Source: Nostoc sp. NIES-4103 (GTDB lineage: Bacteria; Cyanobacteriota; Cyanobacteriia; Cyanobacteriales; Nostocaceae). Taken from it: a stretch of DNA of 64,000 bases. The notes beneath the pieces are model-generated. The model did no database searches. It saw only the letters and a list, made by a program, of their open reading frames with translations, and had not been told where the DNA came from. The stretch lies in the NCBI RefSeq assembly GCF_002368335.1, contig NZ_AP018288.1, positions 4,176,510-4,240,509 of the forward strand, written 5' to 3'. The number at the start of each line of letters is the position of its first letter. The first letter of the stretch is position 1. The translations under genes and the position numbers were made by a program. Below are positions 17,218 through 26,924 of the stretch, piece by piece.

Positions 17218-18222
17218 CTAAACACCAACACCAAATACTTCGCCAACAGTTAGGCGAGTACCATTAACAAAATCCCATCCCGATTGGGGACGTTTGCCGG
17301 CTGGTTGAACTTTTTGTAATAGTAACAAACCTTCACCAGTTTGGACGATCGCTCCTATTCCCTTGGCGATGCTTACTACTTCTCCTGGGCTACCGGATAT
17401 ATTTGATAAAGGCGGCAATTTCTTTTGGATTTTCTCTAATTCTATTGGTAGCTCGCCATCGTAAGCACAACCAAGGGGAATGGTAGCTGTAATTTTTAAT
17501 GGTTGGCTGCGAAAGCTAGCAATACAGTTTGGGTAAAAGGCTCTAATTTGATTATGTAGTTGAATAGCACTTTTTGACCAATCTAACTGATAATCCTGTT
17601 TTTGAATCAAAGGTGCATAAGTCGCTTCAAAATTATTTTGTGGAACAGGTTCAATTTCCTGACGTTCCAGCTTGAAAAGGGTTTCTAGCAATAAATCTCC
17701 ACCAATTGTAGATAACCTCTGGGCTAAATCTTCAGCATTATCCAGCAGTCCAATAGGCGTGGTCGCTTTTAGTAGCATTGCCCCGGTATCCATGCCAGCA
17801 TCCATTAACATGGTGGTGATGCCTGTTTCTGTTTCACCGTTATACAGACACCACTGAATGGGAGCTGCACCTCGATATTTAGGTAAAATCGAGCCATGTA
17901 CGTTAATACAGCCCAATTTTGGCATATTGAGGATTTGTGGCGATAAAATCTGTCCGTAGGCAACAACCACAAACACATCTGCGTCTAATTTTTGGAGTTG
18001 GGTTAAAGTTTTAGTGTGTTTTTTTACCCGCTGGGGTTGCCATACTGGTAAGTTATGAGCGATCGCAACGCTTTTTACTGGTGAAGGGGTTAGTTTATTT
18101 CCTCGTTCCCGACGTTTATCTGGCTGGGTAACAACACCCAAAACTTCCAATTCTGGTTGATTCAGCAACTTTTCTAAGGTGGGAACGGCAAATTGAGGAG
18201 TACCAAAGAATATGATTTTCAT
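17218..18222 (-). CDS. fmt: methionyl-tRNA formyltransferase
   Basis: 334 residues, usual length. MKIIFFGTPQFAVPTLEKL starts the Rossmann-type formyltransferase domain, and the catalytic region NVHGSILPKYRGAAPIQW plus GITTMLMDAGMDTG is intact. The C-terminal OB-like domain follows from about residue 215. It formylates initiator Met-tRNA using 10-formyl-tetrahydrofolate. No def gene is adjacent in the window. Confidence 0.96.
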   Translation of the reverse strand: MKIIFFGTPQFAVPTLEKLLNQPELEVLGVVTQPDKRRERGNKLTPSPVKSVAIAHNLPVWQPQRVKKHTKTLTQLQKLDADVFVVVAYGQILSPQILNMPKLGCINVHGSILPKYRGAAPIQWCLYNGETETGITTMLMDAGMDTGAMLLKATTPIGLLDNAEDLAQRLSTIGGDLLLETLFKLERQEIEPVPQNNFEATYAPLIQKQDYQLDWSKSAIQLHNQIRAFYPNCIASFRSQPLKITATIPLGCAYDGELPIELEKIQKKLPPLSNISGSPGEVVSIAKGIGAIVQTGEGLLLLQKVQPAGKRPQSGWDFVNGTRLTVGEVFGVGV

Positions 18223-19044
18223 TAGTTTTTAGTCATTAGTCATTAATCACGAACTTAAGCGCGTTGTCATAAATTTGTAGTTGAGACTGTCAATAGTCCT
18301 AAATCAAGCTTTTTTGGACTATTGACTATTGACTATTGACAAGCCTAACCTTTATTCAGTGTGCCAATCGCGTAAGTTTTAAATCATTTGTCATTAATTA
18401 ATGGTACGTTCGTAGCTAATTACTGACAAATAATAGCTCAGTCTAGGATTGCATTTTCGCAATAGGTACACTTCTAATTAAATTTCTCGCTGAGGGTGGT
18501 TGATAAAGGTGTTTTTCGAGTATTATATGTTGTGCGTCATCTTTCCCAGCTTTTAAAGTAACGCCTCACTTCCACCGTTATCGGGGTTTGAGCTGTTGTA
18601 GCAGGACATAAGTAGGGGAGCCTCCTGCGACTTAGCTATTGCTAACGCCACTCTCAACAGCTCAGCCGTTCTGCTCTACCTCCGTGCCGCCAGTATCTGT
18701 AGTTTACATGATACGGTTAATACTCTTGAAACTAATGCTAGTTTTCTAGTGTTATTGAGATATTAGAGGTGGCAAAAGTCTATTGATTTTATGCAGTAAT
18801 TACTTAGTAAAACTGCGTTGTTTTTGTGCTGGCAACATTCCCGTAAAAACCAGTAATTTGCTAGTAAAGGGTGTTAATGATGATATTGATTGAATGTTTG
18901 TAAAAATCTGCAAACTTTAAGGAAATTATTTCGTCAAACTCGTTCATCTCGTGAGTTTGTTGTTATACATATAATCAATTCCTGCTTCTCGCCTACATCG
19001 TCATTGCTCTTCACACAGCAACCACGCCTCTAGAGAGTCTACAC
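18223..19044. other. 820-base gap with a nested stem region, no protein gene seen
   Basis: Lies between the divergent fmt and the 441-residue gene. GAGCTGTTG (18590-18598) can pair with CAACAGCTC (18655-18663), enclosing GCAGGA (18601-18606) / TCCTGC (18623-18628). The remainder is A/T-rich and unremarkable; TTTTTTGGACTATTGACTAT repeats occur near 18310. A structured RNA is possible but not proven. Confidence 0.45.
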
Positions 19045-20370
19045 ATGCTTAAATCCCTCTTGCTGTCAGGATGGTTCCGCGTTCAACCATTTCTCAATTA
19101 TGTTGTCGTAGTGATGTTGATTGCCCCCTTAGTTGTGGCATCAGGTCACTCTTCCTCTGCGAAACAATCAAAAACAGTACCAAAAGTTGCTTCTGAAACT
19201 CAAGACTCTGACTCCATACCACAGGAAGTAGCTGCTGTTAGTGAATCAGATTTAACTGAAGTGTTAAAACCATCACTAGCCAACTCCAGCACTCAAGAGT
19301 CTGACTTTCTACTATCGCCGATGGATGCTGTTAGACAGCAGACAACATCACAAGAGGATAAAATTGAGTCTTTGTTAGCTAAAGATTATTCTCTCTCAGG
19401 TAGTGATTTACCTGCCAACAAATCCCTAGCGGCGGTGGAACTCGCACCAATGCCAGAAAAGCATGTTGATAAATTGCATTTAGCAGCAAAAAATCAAGCT
19501 GCTAATATCCAATCTTTGATAGCAGAAAATAATTCTTTGGCGAGGAAGATACCTGTTGTTAAAACATTGACAGCAACTCAAAGTGCGCCAGTTCTACCAA
19601 TTATTACAGAATCACAACCAGACTCCACAACAGAAATACCTGCTGCTGAACAACCTGATGAGGCCGAAACAGCACAAGCAGACCCTATCGGTAGTCCTCA
19701 TCCTATACCTTGGAAATGGATTTTAGCAACTCAAGAAACAGTTGGTTCCAAAGGTTCTGGAGTGCGCTATTACCGGAGTGTGCCTGTGCTGTCTCCTGAT
19801 GGTAGATATGTGGTTTATAGTAGGGTGCAAATGGAAGTAAAACCCCAGATGTACAACAGCAGAGTTACCAGTGTTCTATTTGTTGAAGATAAACAAACTA
19901 AGAAATTACGGGTAATGGCTTCCACTGCTACTGTCAGCGATCCTTTGTTAAAGACAAATGTTTCTGCGTCAGAATCAGACGAAAACAACGGTAAAATCGG
20001 GGTGTTAGTTCCTGTTAGCTGGTCAGAAAAAAGCGATCGCTTTTTAGCACGCAAGTTTGAAGGCATATTTAATACAAGTGATGCTACAGACCATGCTGTG
20101 ATTTGGGATCGGCAAAAGAATCAAACTAATACTGTTGCTCCTGCTAAAAAAGAAGATGAGCATGAGAGAATTGCAGTCTTGTTAGGTTGGAGTAAAAACC
20201 AACCCAATAATGTACTGTTCCGTGCCGGTGAAATGGGGGAAGAAAACTGGCCCTTAGTACAAGTTGCTAGTGATGGTAAGACAGTAAATACAACGGATGC
20301 AGATCAGCCTATTACTTTCGGTGAAAAACTTACAGAAATTTGGGCTGGGCCACAAGTTGCTTCGAGATAA
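19045..20370 (+). CDS. unknown secreted or membrane-anchored cyanobacterial protein
   Basis: 441 residues, no family recognised. A hydrophobic segment (VVVVMLIAPLVVAS) near residues 20-34 is a signal anchor. A low-complexity acidic Ser/Glu/Ala-rich linker fills about 35-225. The C-terminal half (IPWKWILATQETVGSKGSG, SVPVLSPDGRYVVYSRVQME, AVIWDRQKNQ, LGWSKNQPNNVLFRAGEMGE) looks like beta-propeller blades with SPDGRYVVYS resembling TolB/WD-type turns. Probably periplasmic or cell-wall located. The function is unknown. Confidence 0.7.
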   Translation: MLKSLLLSGWFRVQPFLNYVVVVMLIAPLVVASGHSSSAKQSKTVPKVASETQDSDSIPQEVAAVSESDLTEVLKPSLANSSTQESDFLLSPMDAVRQQTTSQEDKIESLLAKDYSLSGSDLPANKSLAAVELAPMPEKHVDKLHLAAKNQAANIQSLIAENNSLARKIPVVKTLTATQSAPVLPIITESQPDSTTEIPAAEQPDEAETAQADPIGSPHPIPWKWILATQETVGSKGSGVRYYRSVPVLSPDGRYVVYSRVQMEVKPQMYNSRVTSVLFVEDKQTKKLRVMASTATVSDPLLKTNVSASESDENNGKIGVLVPVSWSEKSDRFLARKFEGIFNTSDATDHAVIWDRQKNQTNTVAPAKKEDEHERIAVLLGWSKNQPNNVLFRAGEMGEENWPLVQVASDGKTVNTTDADQPITFGEKLTEIWAGPQVASR

Positions 20371-20914
20371 TTTATCGCAAATTTTATCAACTCCCGTTGT
20401 CAATTTTGGCGATAACGGGAATTTTTTTAACTATATAGCTGGGGACTGGGGAACTCGGGGCCCCCTCTGGGGATAAGGGGCAATGGGGACTAGGGACTGG
20501 GTGAAAAGCCTTTGTCTATTAAAGTTCAGATCGGCGTCAGCCGCCGATGCATGACTTTTCGCTTTGTGTCTAGGTTTTATTATCTGTTGATGTCCTAACC
20601 ACCTTGGCTATTGCCATAACAATCCTAAAGAAGTTGTAAAAAATATTTTGTTTTAACGAGCCGCCAAGACGCAGAGAACGCAGAGAGAAGAAAAAAATTG
20701 CTTAAGATTTACTTAGTGTCTTTGTGCCTTAGTGGTTTACAAGTCAGTTTTTTTAACCACTAAGACACCAAGACACCAAGATAGTTGTAAATCAGGTGGT
20801 GCTATCCGGTGAAAGTTATATTATTTGGCTTAAAAAAAGCAATAGTTTTTCTCAATACAAACCCTGTGGAATTTTTTAATTTTTGAACGTGAATAGCAAG
20901 TGATAATACAGTTG
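20371..20914. repeat. repeat-rich gap with an imperfect long hairpin
   Basis: Contains GGGGACTGGG-type units near 20440-20500, GACGCAGAGAACGCAGAGAG near 20665, and inverted arms 20712-20737 and 20755-20780 (23 of 26 positions paired; CTTAGTG..., AACCACTAAGACACCAAG). The hairpin lies downstream of both flanking gene ends and could terminate either. No gene seen. Confidence 0.65.
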
Positions 20915-21271
20915 CTACAGGTCACCTAAGCCACCTAATGTATTGTTTCCTCCTGACTCCTTACTTTTAGGAGATTGCTGGCTGCTTTCTAATTCAGGTG
21001 TTTCAGGCAAACCTTCTTTCACCCGACGGATGGGTAAGTTGGCAATCAAAGCTGTTGTCCGTTGGTTACTTTCTAGAGAAAATTCTAACCCTTTGGTTTC
21101 AACTTCCACGTAGCGGCAGACTATCTCTAAGATTTCTTGCCGCATTTTTTCTAATATCTGAGGTTCTAAGGCGGCGCGATCATGAGCTATCACCAATTGT
21201 AGGCGACGTTTGACTTGGGCGCGACTGTCGTCGGGACTGCGAGAAAAAAGTCTTTCTAAAAGTTCAATCAT
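20915..21271 (-). CDS. minE: cell division topological specificity factor MinE
   Basis: 118 residues. The N-terminal membrane and MinD-binding helix (IELLERLF) and RLQLVIAHDRAALEPQILEK match MinE, which stimulates MinD ATPase to produce pole-to-pole oscillation. A C-terminal extension of about 30 residues, rich in Glu, Ser and Gly and ending LGGLGDL, goes beyond the usual 88-residue E. coli length. Directly downstream of minD (35-base gap), same operon. Confidence 0.95.
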   Translation of the reverse strand: MIELLERLFSRSPDDSRAQVKRRLQLVIAHDRAALEPQILEKMRQEILEIVCRYVEVETKGLEFSLESNQRTTALIANLPIRRVKEGLPETPELESSQQSPKSKESGGNNTLGGLGDL

Positions 21272-21306
21272 TGCAAATAGGTGTGGGGCGGAGACTGGAA
21301 AATCAG

Positions 21307-22113
21307 TTAAACTATTTTAGTCCACAACAATTTTCGCAGACGAGCGAAGATGTTGTCTTGGTTTGAGTCGAAATCCAGAAATTCTACCGTTTCCCCTTCC
21401 AATCTACGAGCAATGTTATCAAAGGCTAAAGCGGCTATAGACGGAGTTTCATTTAATACCAAAGGTTCGCCACGATTGGTAGAGACGATTACACGCTCAT
21501 CGTCAGGGATGACTCCAATGAGGGGTATTGCGAGAAGTTCCTGAACATCCTGCACTGACATCATATCATTTGCTCGTACCATTGCGGGTCTAATGCGGTT
21601 AATTATCAGATGAACGCGCTTGATACCTTGTGCTTCTAGTAGCCCGACTACCCGATCAGCATCACGAACGGCAGAAATTTCTGGTGTGGTGACAATTAAG
21701 GCTTCCTTGGCGGGTGCGATCGCATTTTTAAATCCATTTTCAATGCCGGCGGGGCTATCGATGATCACATACTGATACTTTTGTGCCAGTGCATTCACCA
21801 ATAACTTCATTTGTTCAGGATTGACTGCATCTTTAGAGCGATTTTGCGCTGCTGGCAGAAGTACGAGGTTGGGTAGTCGCTTATCTTTGACTAAAGCTTG
21901 TTCTAAACGACACTCTCTAGATAAGACTTCTACGGCGGTATAAACGATGCGATTTTCCAGTCCTAGGAGCAAATCTAGATTTCTCAGACCAAAATCTGCA
22001 TCAACTAGGGCAATTTGCCGCCCTTTTTTAGCTAAAGCCATGCCCAGATTTGCTGAAACTGTGGTTTTACCCACCCCTCCTTTACCGGAGGTTATTACAA
22101 TAATGCGAGTCAT
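21307..22113 (-). CDS. minD: septum site-determining ATPase MinD
   Basis: 268 residues. Deviant Walker A SGKGGVGKTT, switch and Walker B regions (IALVDADFGLRNLDLLLGLE, YVIIDSPAGIENGF) and a C-terminal amphipathic end (FARLRKLLW) for membrane attachment. Couples MinC to the membrane and blocks Z-ring assembly away from mid-cell. Middle gene of minC-minD-minE. Confidence 0.97.
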   Translation of the reverse strand: MTRIIVITSGKGGVGKTTVSANLGMALAKKGRQIALVDADFGLRNLDLLLGLENRIVYTAVEVLSRECRLEQALVKDKRLPNLVLLPAAQNRSKDAVNPEQMKLLVNALAQKYQYVIIDSPAGIENGFKNAIAPAKEALIVTTPEISAVRDADRVVGLLEAQGIKRVHLIINRIRPAMVRANDMMSVQDVQELLAIPLIGVIPDDERVIVSTNRGEPLVLNETPSIAALAFDNIARRLEGETVEFLDFDSNQDNIFARLRKLLWTKIV

Positions 22114-22328
22114 GATATGAATGCGCTCGATTGGCGTTCAGGAGATATAGAACAGTAAATTGAAGTATGTAAATTGAAGTATAAAGTATGAAGTATAGTA
22201 TCAGATAAATAAATATCTGATCTTCCTGACTTGAGTTAGGTATGAATATTTTGATTTCATCCTTTAGTTTTTATCCTAGCTTGTGGCAAGGCTTATGGGT
22301 CTACCTTTTTCATGTTTCAAGTTAATAG

Positions 22329-23375
22329 TTATGTAGCTTGATTGATCCTGTTAAATTGAATTCTGGAAAAATCATTGGCCCTGGCAATGCGAATTCCTTG
22401 GGGTGTGATGTGTGCCACTTCTGGAAAAAACTGCATCGGCGACTTTTCTGGTGCCCTGGCGACAGCATCAGCGATGCGTAATTGAGTTGGTTCCATTTGC
22501 AGGGCCATTATGAGACAGTCACGATTGCCTGCTGCACCAGCATGAGCAATTCCTCTCAGACGCCCCCACACTAAAATATCTCCTTCTGCAATTACAATAC
22601 CACCTGGATTAACATCTCCCAACAAAATTACTGTACCGGGATGGCGAATTTCTACTCCAGAACGTATTGTCATTTCTAGATAAAGGGCATCTGCTTGGGG
22701 TGTAGAGTTAGCCTTGATCTCGGAAATGAGGGAGGTTTGTGGCTGTAGTTGTTCTACAGAATAGCCTGATGTGACAGCTGCGATCGCAGTTTGACGGCGA
22801 CTTGTGGCTACTGATTTGAGTTGTAATTGCACTTCGCTGAATGCTTCGGCGAGTTCTTGCAGTTGTCTGCCATCAAGTAAGCGGTCTTGTGCTATCAGAT
22901 GCACTGCTGTATTCTGTATACGGTGGCGATCGCCTGCCATTAATCGCAATTTCAATTGTTGCCAAATCTCAGACCAACTAACTTCTGAGGCAGGTACTTG
23001 AATTTCTGTTGGTAAAATGACTAGTAGTCGTCCCCCCTCACTTTTTAACTGGACTTGAGTATGATTTTTTACTTTATTTCCTGTTATTGTTGATTCAGTG
23101 AGATTGATATCCCAAAAATTAGCATCTAACTCTACATCGCTGGAGGCAGAGTTATTTAACTCTACATTTGGGATTGCAGAATCTACATTAATAGAGCCAG
23201 AATTTGACTTTAAATAAAGCAGGACAGAATTTAGTTCTGCATCGGGGATAATAGGATTAGCATCTCCATCAGGAACGGTAGAATTGACCTCTATATCCGA
23301 AAGGTGAGAGATTGATTCTGCATGAGAATGGGCGGAATTTGGCTCTATATCGGGGACAGTATAATCAGAAGTCAT
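22329..23375 (-). CDS. minC: septum site-determining protein MinC with a long acidic N-terminal extension
   Basis: 348 residues from ATG 23375 (a GTG 27 bases upstream is an alternative). The C-terminal beta-helix domain is clear: LYLEMTIRSGVEIRHPGTVI, LGDVNPGGIVIAEGDILVWG, RLRGIAHAGAAGN, as in MinC proteins that bind FtsZ and MinD. Ahead of the core is about 100 residues of Asp/Glu/Asn/Ser-rich sequence with repeated degenerate units (VPDIEPNS, LSDIEVNS, VPDGDANP, IPDAELNS, IPNVELNN). Such a repeat-built acidic extension is unusual. First gene of the min operon. Confidence 0.92.
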   Translation of the reverse strand: MTSDYTVPDIEPNSAHSHAESISHLSDIEVNSTVPDGDANPIIPDAELNSVLLYLKSNSGSINVDSAIPNVELNNSASSDVELDANFWDINLTESTITGNKVKNHTQVQLKSEGGRLLVILPTEIQVPASEVSWSEIWQQLKLRLMAGDRHRIQNTAVHLIAQDRLLDGRQLQELAEAFSEVQLQLKSVATSRRQTAIAAVTSGYSVEQLQPQTSLISEIKANSTPQADALYLEMTIRSGVEIRHPGTVILLGDVNPGGIVIAEGDILVWGRLRGIAHAGAAGNRDCLIMALQMEPTQLRIADAVARAPEKSPMQFFPEVAHITPQGIRIARANDFSRIQFNRINQAT

Positions 23376-23534
23376 GTAGCACCAGCCAAAAGACAAAGAC
23401 ACACCGAGTAATTTTTAGGGACTGACAAATAAAAAACCACCCTATTGTAATTGTTGATTGATGACTGTCATGAGTCATCGGTTAACAACTCCAAATTACT
23501 TTAATAATATTAGTTGTATGTTGCTACAACATCC

Positions 23535-24863
23535 TCACTTAGTATTTTTACTTAATCTTTTGTAAACTGTCTCCAAAGCATCAGCATCGCCAACATTACC
23601 AGGAAACAGCACCACTGGCAAATTGGGAAACTGCGGATGGTCAGAGTTGGTAATCACCATGGAACAACCAGGTAAAATTTGACCAAGCAATCGAGCTGAT
23701 CTCAAGGAAAGACCTGTACTTAAAACATCGTTGGAGGTAATACCACCCTTGCTGATTAAGAATCCTATATCAGATGGTAAACCGCGTACAATATCCATTA
23801 ATAGACCTGAAACTTTCACCCCAAAGTCTAACCGTGTTTTAGCATCGTTAAAAGTCAGTTCCTGGCGGCTGGTATAAATCACTGGTGTTTTACCAGCGTT
23901 GTGTACCACTTTTATTTTTTCACTGGATTCGCTTAACAGTTCAGCAGATTGATTTTCTCCGTCATCAAGCAATTGTTTGACATTCACTTCAATTCCTGAT
24001 GTTCCCTCTGCTTGCAATAGCGTTTCTAATTGCTGAGTCGTCTTTTTGACATGGGAACCCACAATGATTGCACCTGGTTTACCTTGCCTGACGTACTTTG
24101 CCATATTTTCTGCGGCAATGGGTTGGGGAGGCAAGGCAGCCAAAGCTGTTAAGATACTGGCAGCACTGCGAAATAAAAAGCGTTTTCCTTGACTGGCTGC
24201 GGCTAATATATCTACAGCAAACGAGTTGAGATCAGCTTGTGTTTCACCATCGACAACAGCGCACTGGTTATGACTGAGTTTCAGTAAGCGTTCTAGACTA
24301 CCCGCACGGATATCTGCAAGTAAAAATCTTTCTACTGCTGAAGCAGCGATTTGTCCTTGAGTTTTTTCTTCTACGTACTCAGGCAAGTAACTGTGATGGT
24401 AGCTAAAGACTGAATCTTTGGCAAACTCAGTTTCATGAACTGGGGTAGGTGTACCATCAATGAGCAGGTAATGTATGCTATTGCGGGTGATGCGTCCGCC
24501 TTCAAAAAATGCCGGGACAAGAAAATGAGCATCAAATGGGCCGAGTTCAGTAGCGATCGCATCGGTTTCAATTGGGTAATGTCCCCGCAAGGTAGAATCA
24601 GAACGGCTGACAATGAGAAAATCGGTAATTCCTTCAGCAGCTAATGCCAATTTCAAGTTCTGACAAACTTCTTTAGTGACAGCCGTTGCTGACTCTGGCG
24701 TCATCGCTCTAGTATTGGTTAGCACAAAAAAAATCGGCGAATCATCCCGTAAGCCAGTGCGTAAAGTGTCCACATCCCAGTGCATTAGCAGCAAGCAGCT
24801 ATGGACGGTTTGAGAACCTGTAGGATCATCATCTAGGACAATTATTTTTGGTTTGTTACTCAT
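23535..24863 (-). CDS. four-carbon acid sugar kinase family protein (DUF1537)
   Basis: 442 residues. N-terminal IIVLDDDPTGSQTVHSCLLL and SRSDSTLRGHYPIE, and C-terminal ISKGGITSNDVLSTGL and VLFPGNVGDADALE, match the two-domain DUF1537/OtnK family of ATP-dependent kinases for four-carbon sugar acids. The actual substrate in cyanobacteria is not known to me. No pathway partner is adjacent. The start codon is preceded by a GATTTTGGATTTTA tandem repeat. Confidence 0.85.
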   Translation of the reverse strand: MSNKPKIIVLDDDPTGSQTVHSCLLLMHWDVDTLRTGLRDDSPIFFVLTNTRAMTPESATAVTKEVCQNLKLALAAEGITDFLIVSRSDSTLRGHYPIETDAIATELGPFDAHFLVPAFFEGGRITRNSIHYLLIDGTPTPVHETEFAKDSVFSYHHSYLPEYVEEKTQGQIAASAVERFLLADIRAGSLERLLKLSHNQCAVVDGETQADLNSFAVDILAAASQGKRFLFRSAASILTALAALPPQPIAAENMAKYVRQGKPGAIIVGSHVKKTTQQLETLLQAEGTSGIEVNVKQLLDDGENQSAELLSESSEKIKVVHNAGKTPVIYTSRQELTFNDAKTRLDFGVKVSGLLMDIVRGLPSDIGFLISKGGITSNDVLSTGLSLRSARLLGQILPGCSMVITNSDHPQFPNLPVVLFPGNVGDADALETVYKRLSKNTK

Positions 24864-24869
24864 TTAATA

Positions 24870-25058
24870 GGATTTTAGATTTTGGATTTTAGATTTTGGA
24901 TTTTAGATTTTGGAGTTACTTCTTTGACTTTAATATAGTAGGGTGCGTTATGGACGTTAGTTCTAACGCACCGAAAATCAGTACACCCTACTAATGACTA
25001 ATGACTAATGACCAATGACCAATGACTAATGACTAATGACCAATGACCAATGACAGTT
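24870..25058. repeat. TTTTAGATTTTGGA and TAATGAC/CAATGAC tandem repeats
   Basis: GATTTTGGATTTTA units at about 24871-24915 and heptamers TAATGAC/CAATGAC at about 24983-25056, filling most of the gap between two minus-strand genes. Confidence 0.9.
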
Positions 25059-25063
25059 GTAGC

Positions 25064-25723
25064 TTAATGCTGTAATTTTTTGATTTCTGCCTGCACATCA
25101 AGGGCAATTTGTAAAGATTGATTTAAAAGTTGACTATATTCGCTGGCTTGGCTGCTAGCTTGCAAAGCTTGCAGGCTAGCTAAATTATTCACAAATAACT
25201 CTTGGTTATTAGCAAGTAGTTGTTTATTATCTCGCAAAATTCGTTCACTTTTTAAAGCTAGGACTAAATTTTCCCGAATCAGTTGTAGGGCGGCGATAAT
25301 TTGCTCTCGCTCATTTATACTGTTTTGGGAGTTTGTGGATATTGCCAATTGGTCATTAATATCTATGGCTTTGATGACGTGATGATATTTATCGACTTCA
25401 TCTAAAAGTATTGTCAGTGCTTTGGGACAAGTGAACCGCCGCCATAGCGATCGCGCCACAACCACCGCAATGGGCACTAGAATTAATAAAATGATTCCTA
25501 GTTTAATTGAAGAACCAATTGTTGGTAGAATAATAAATGCATAAATAGCGCCAACAATAATCGGGGTTAGGGCTAGGGATAAAAACATTTCATTAATCAA
25601 AAACCCTAATCGTTTCTCTCGGTCTTTGATAAGAGAAGGTCGAAATACATCATCTGGATCGAATCCAGTCAAACGTCTCAATTCTCCCTTGCTAATTTCC
25701 AAGCCTATTAAGTCCGGCTGCAC
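25064..25723 (-). CDS. unknown two-helix membrane protein
   Basis: 219 residues, family not recognised. Two adjacent transmembrane segments (about residues 46-66, LSLALTPIIVGAIYAFIILP, and 72-90, IKLGIILLILVPIAVVVA) are followed by a long helical, probably coiled-coil region from residue 110 to the end (REQIIAALQLIRENLVLALK, QLLNQSLQIALDVQAEIKKL). It is probably a cyanobacterial conserved membrane protein. There are no informative neighbours. Confidence 0.65.
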   Translation of the reverse strand: MQPDLIGLEISKGELRRLTGFDPDDVFRPSLIKDREKRLGFLINEMFLSLALTPIIVGAIYAFIILPTIGSSIKLGIILLILVPIAVVVARSLWRRFTCPKALTILLDEVDKYHHVIKAIDINDQLAISTNSQNSINEREQIIAALQLIRENLVLALKSERILRDNKQLLANNQELFVNNLASLQALQASSQASEYSQLLNQSLQIALDVQAEIKKLQH

Positions 25724-26085
25724 AGCTGGATACTCCTATGAAAGTGCGAGTTGCCTCTTTATACCAATTTTATGTGAGGTTTCGCTTGATTCACTTCGGG
25801 GCTAGTCATAAATTGCCGCTACATTAATTCATAAAACCTCGACAATCACGAATAATCATTTTATGATGTTGTAATCAGCTTGATGTTTGGCAGGGGAAAG
25901 CGGGGGCAAAATCCCTGGAGTCCCGCCAAAATCGCCAGAACCTTGACAAATCAATAATTACAGCGTTTCAACAGTTAGGGTAAATGCAAGTATTTTGCAA
26001 TAATAACGGCTGAAAATAACCAAAATTTCTCCCCCGCCAAAAACCCTAATAGGAAGCTTGTTTAGTAACGGTTTCAGAAGCCAGG
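25724..26085 (+). promoter_or_regulatory. probable CRISPR leader region
   Basis: A/T-rich gap ending at the first CRISPR repeat, on the side opposite the degenerate terminal repeat, as expected for a leader. It includes GGCAGGGGAAAGCGGGGGC (about 25890) and a facing GTCCCGCCAAAATCGCC, a GC-rich inverted pair. No gene is visible. Confidence 0.55.
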
Positions 26086-26416
26086 GTTTCATCTTTCTAA
26101 TACCCCGCAAGGGGATTGAAACTATCTACTACATCCCTAGAATCTTCAAAATCTTTTCGTTTCATCTTTCTAATACCCCGCAAGGGGATTGAAACAAAAA
26201 TAATTTAAAGTAGTGTGTACCTAGCTAATTGAGTTTCATCTTTCTAATACCCCGCAAGGGGATTGAAACTTGAATAGTCACAGCTTCAAAATTAGCTTTT
26301 AGATAGTTTCATCTTTCTAATACCCCGCAAGGGGATTGAAACGGACAGAATACCCACATCGAATGCCAAAACAAATTCTGTTTCATCTTTCTAATACCCC
26401 GCAAGGGGATTAAAAC
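26086..26416 (+). CRISPR. CRISPR array of five 37-base repeats and four spacers
   Basis: Repeats at 26086-26122, 26159-26195, 26233-26269, 26306-26342 and 26380-26416; spacers are 36, 37, 36 and 37 bases. Each repeat starts GTTTCATCTTTCTAATACC and ends in ATTGAAAC, with an inner CCCCGCAAGGGG stem. The last repeat ends ATTAAAAC (G to A), a terminal degeneration that points to transcription on the plus strand. The ATTGAAAC end is usual for type I/III handles in cyanobacteria. No cas gene lies in the window, so processing would rely on enzymes encoded elsewhere. Confidence 0.97.
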
Positions 26417-26924
26417 AATCGAATGAGAATAGCAGTTAGTTAAAACTGAAGAATTTCAACTTATACGAATTCTCTGTAAAACACTAGTATTCTCTTTCTT
26501 TGCGTACTTTGTGCCCTTTGTGGTTCGTTTATTCAGATCTAGCACCTTCCCTTAAGTACGCCTTGAACTTAAGTTCAAGGCTTATAGCTAAAGTCCGCTA
26601 AAACGGACTGAAATTTATGTCTAGTAATACTAATTAGAAAATAATTGTGACAGATGCCTTCAGAGGATGTTTGAAAAGTCTGTAGTAGTGTGTATGTATT
26701 AAATATTTGTTTACCCCACCCTAACCCTCCCCTTATAAAGGGGAGGGGACTAAATTGTCTGGTCTCCCCCCTTTATAAGGGGAGCCACTGCGTTGGGCGG
26801 CTCTGCCGACTTGAAGCAAGTGGCGTGGGACTAAGGGGGGTAAAAATGTGATTAATATCACATCCCACTTTTAAAACAACCTCTCACAAAACCTAGACGT
26901 AGAAAGCGATTCACAATCCAAAAT
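26417..26924. repeat. gap with several dispersed inverted repeats
   Basis: Contains a perfect 22-base palindrome GCCTTGAACTTAAGTTCAAG+GC at 26560-26581, an AGTCCG / CGGACT stem at about 26592-26609, a fragment like CTTTGTGCCCTTTGTGGTTC near 26510, and a block at 26713-26845 with CCCTCCCCTTATAAAGGGGA and its partner. All are intergenic repeat types common in filamentous cyanobacteria. No gene seen. Confidence 0.7.

Noticed and set aside
18541..18720. Possible tRNA in the GC-rich part of the gap
   Set aside because: Stems exist but no acceptor/T-loop pattern (GTTCRANYC) or anticodon arm fits a tRNA.
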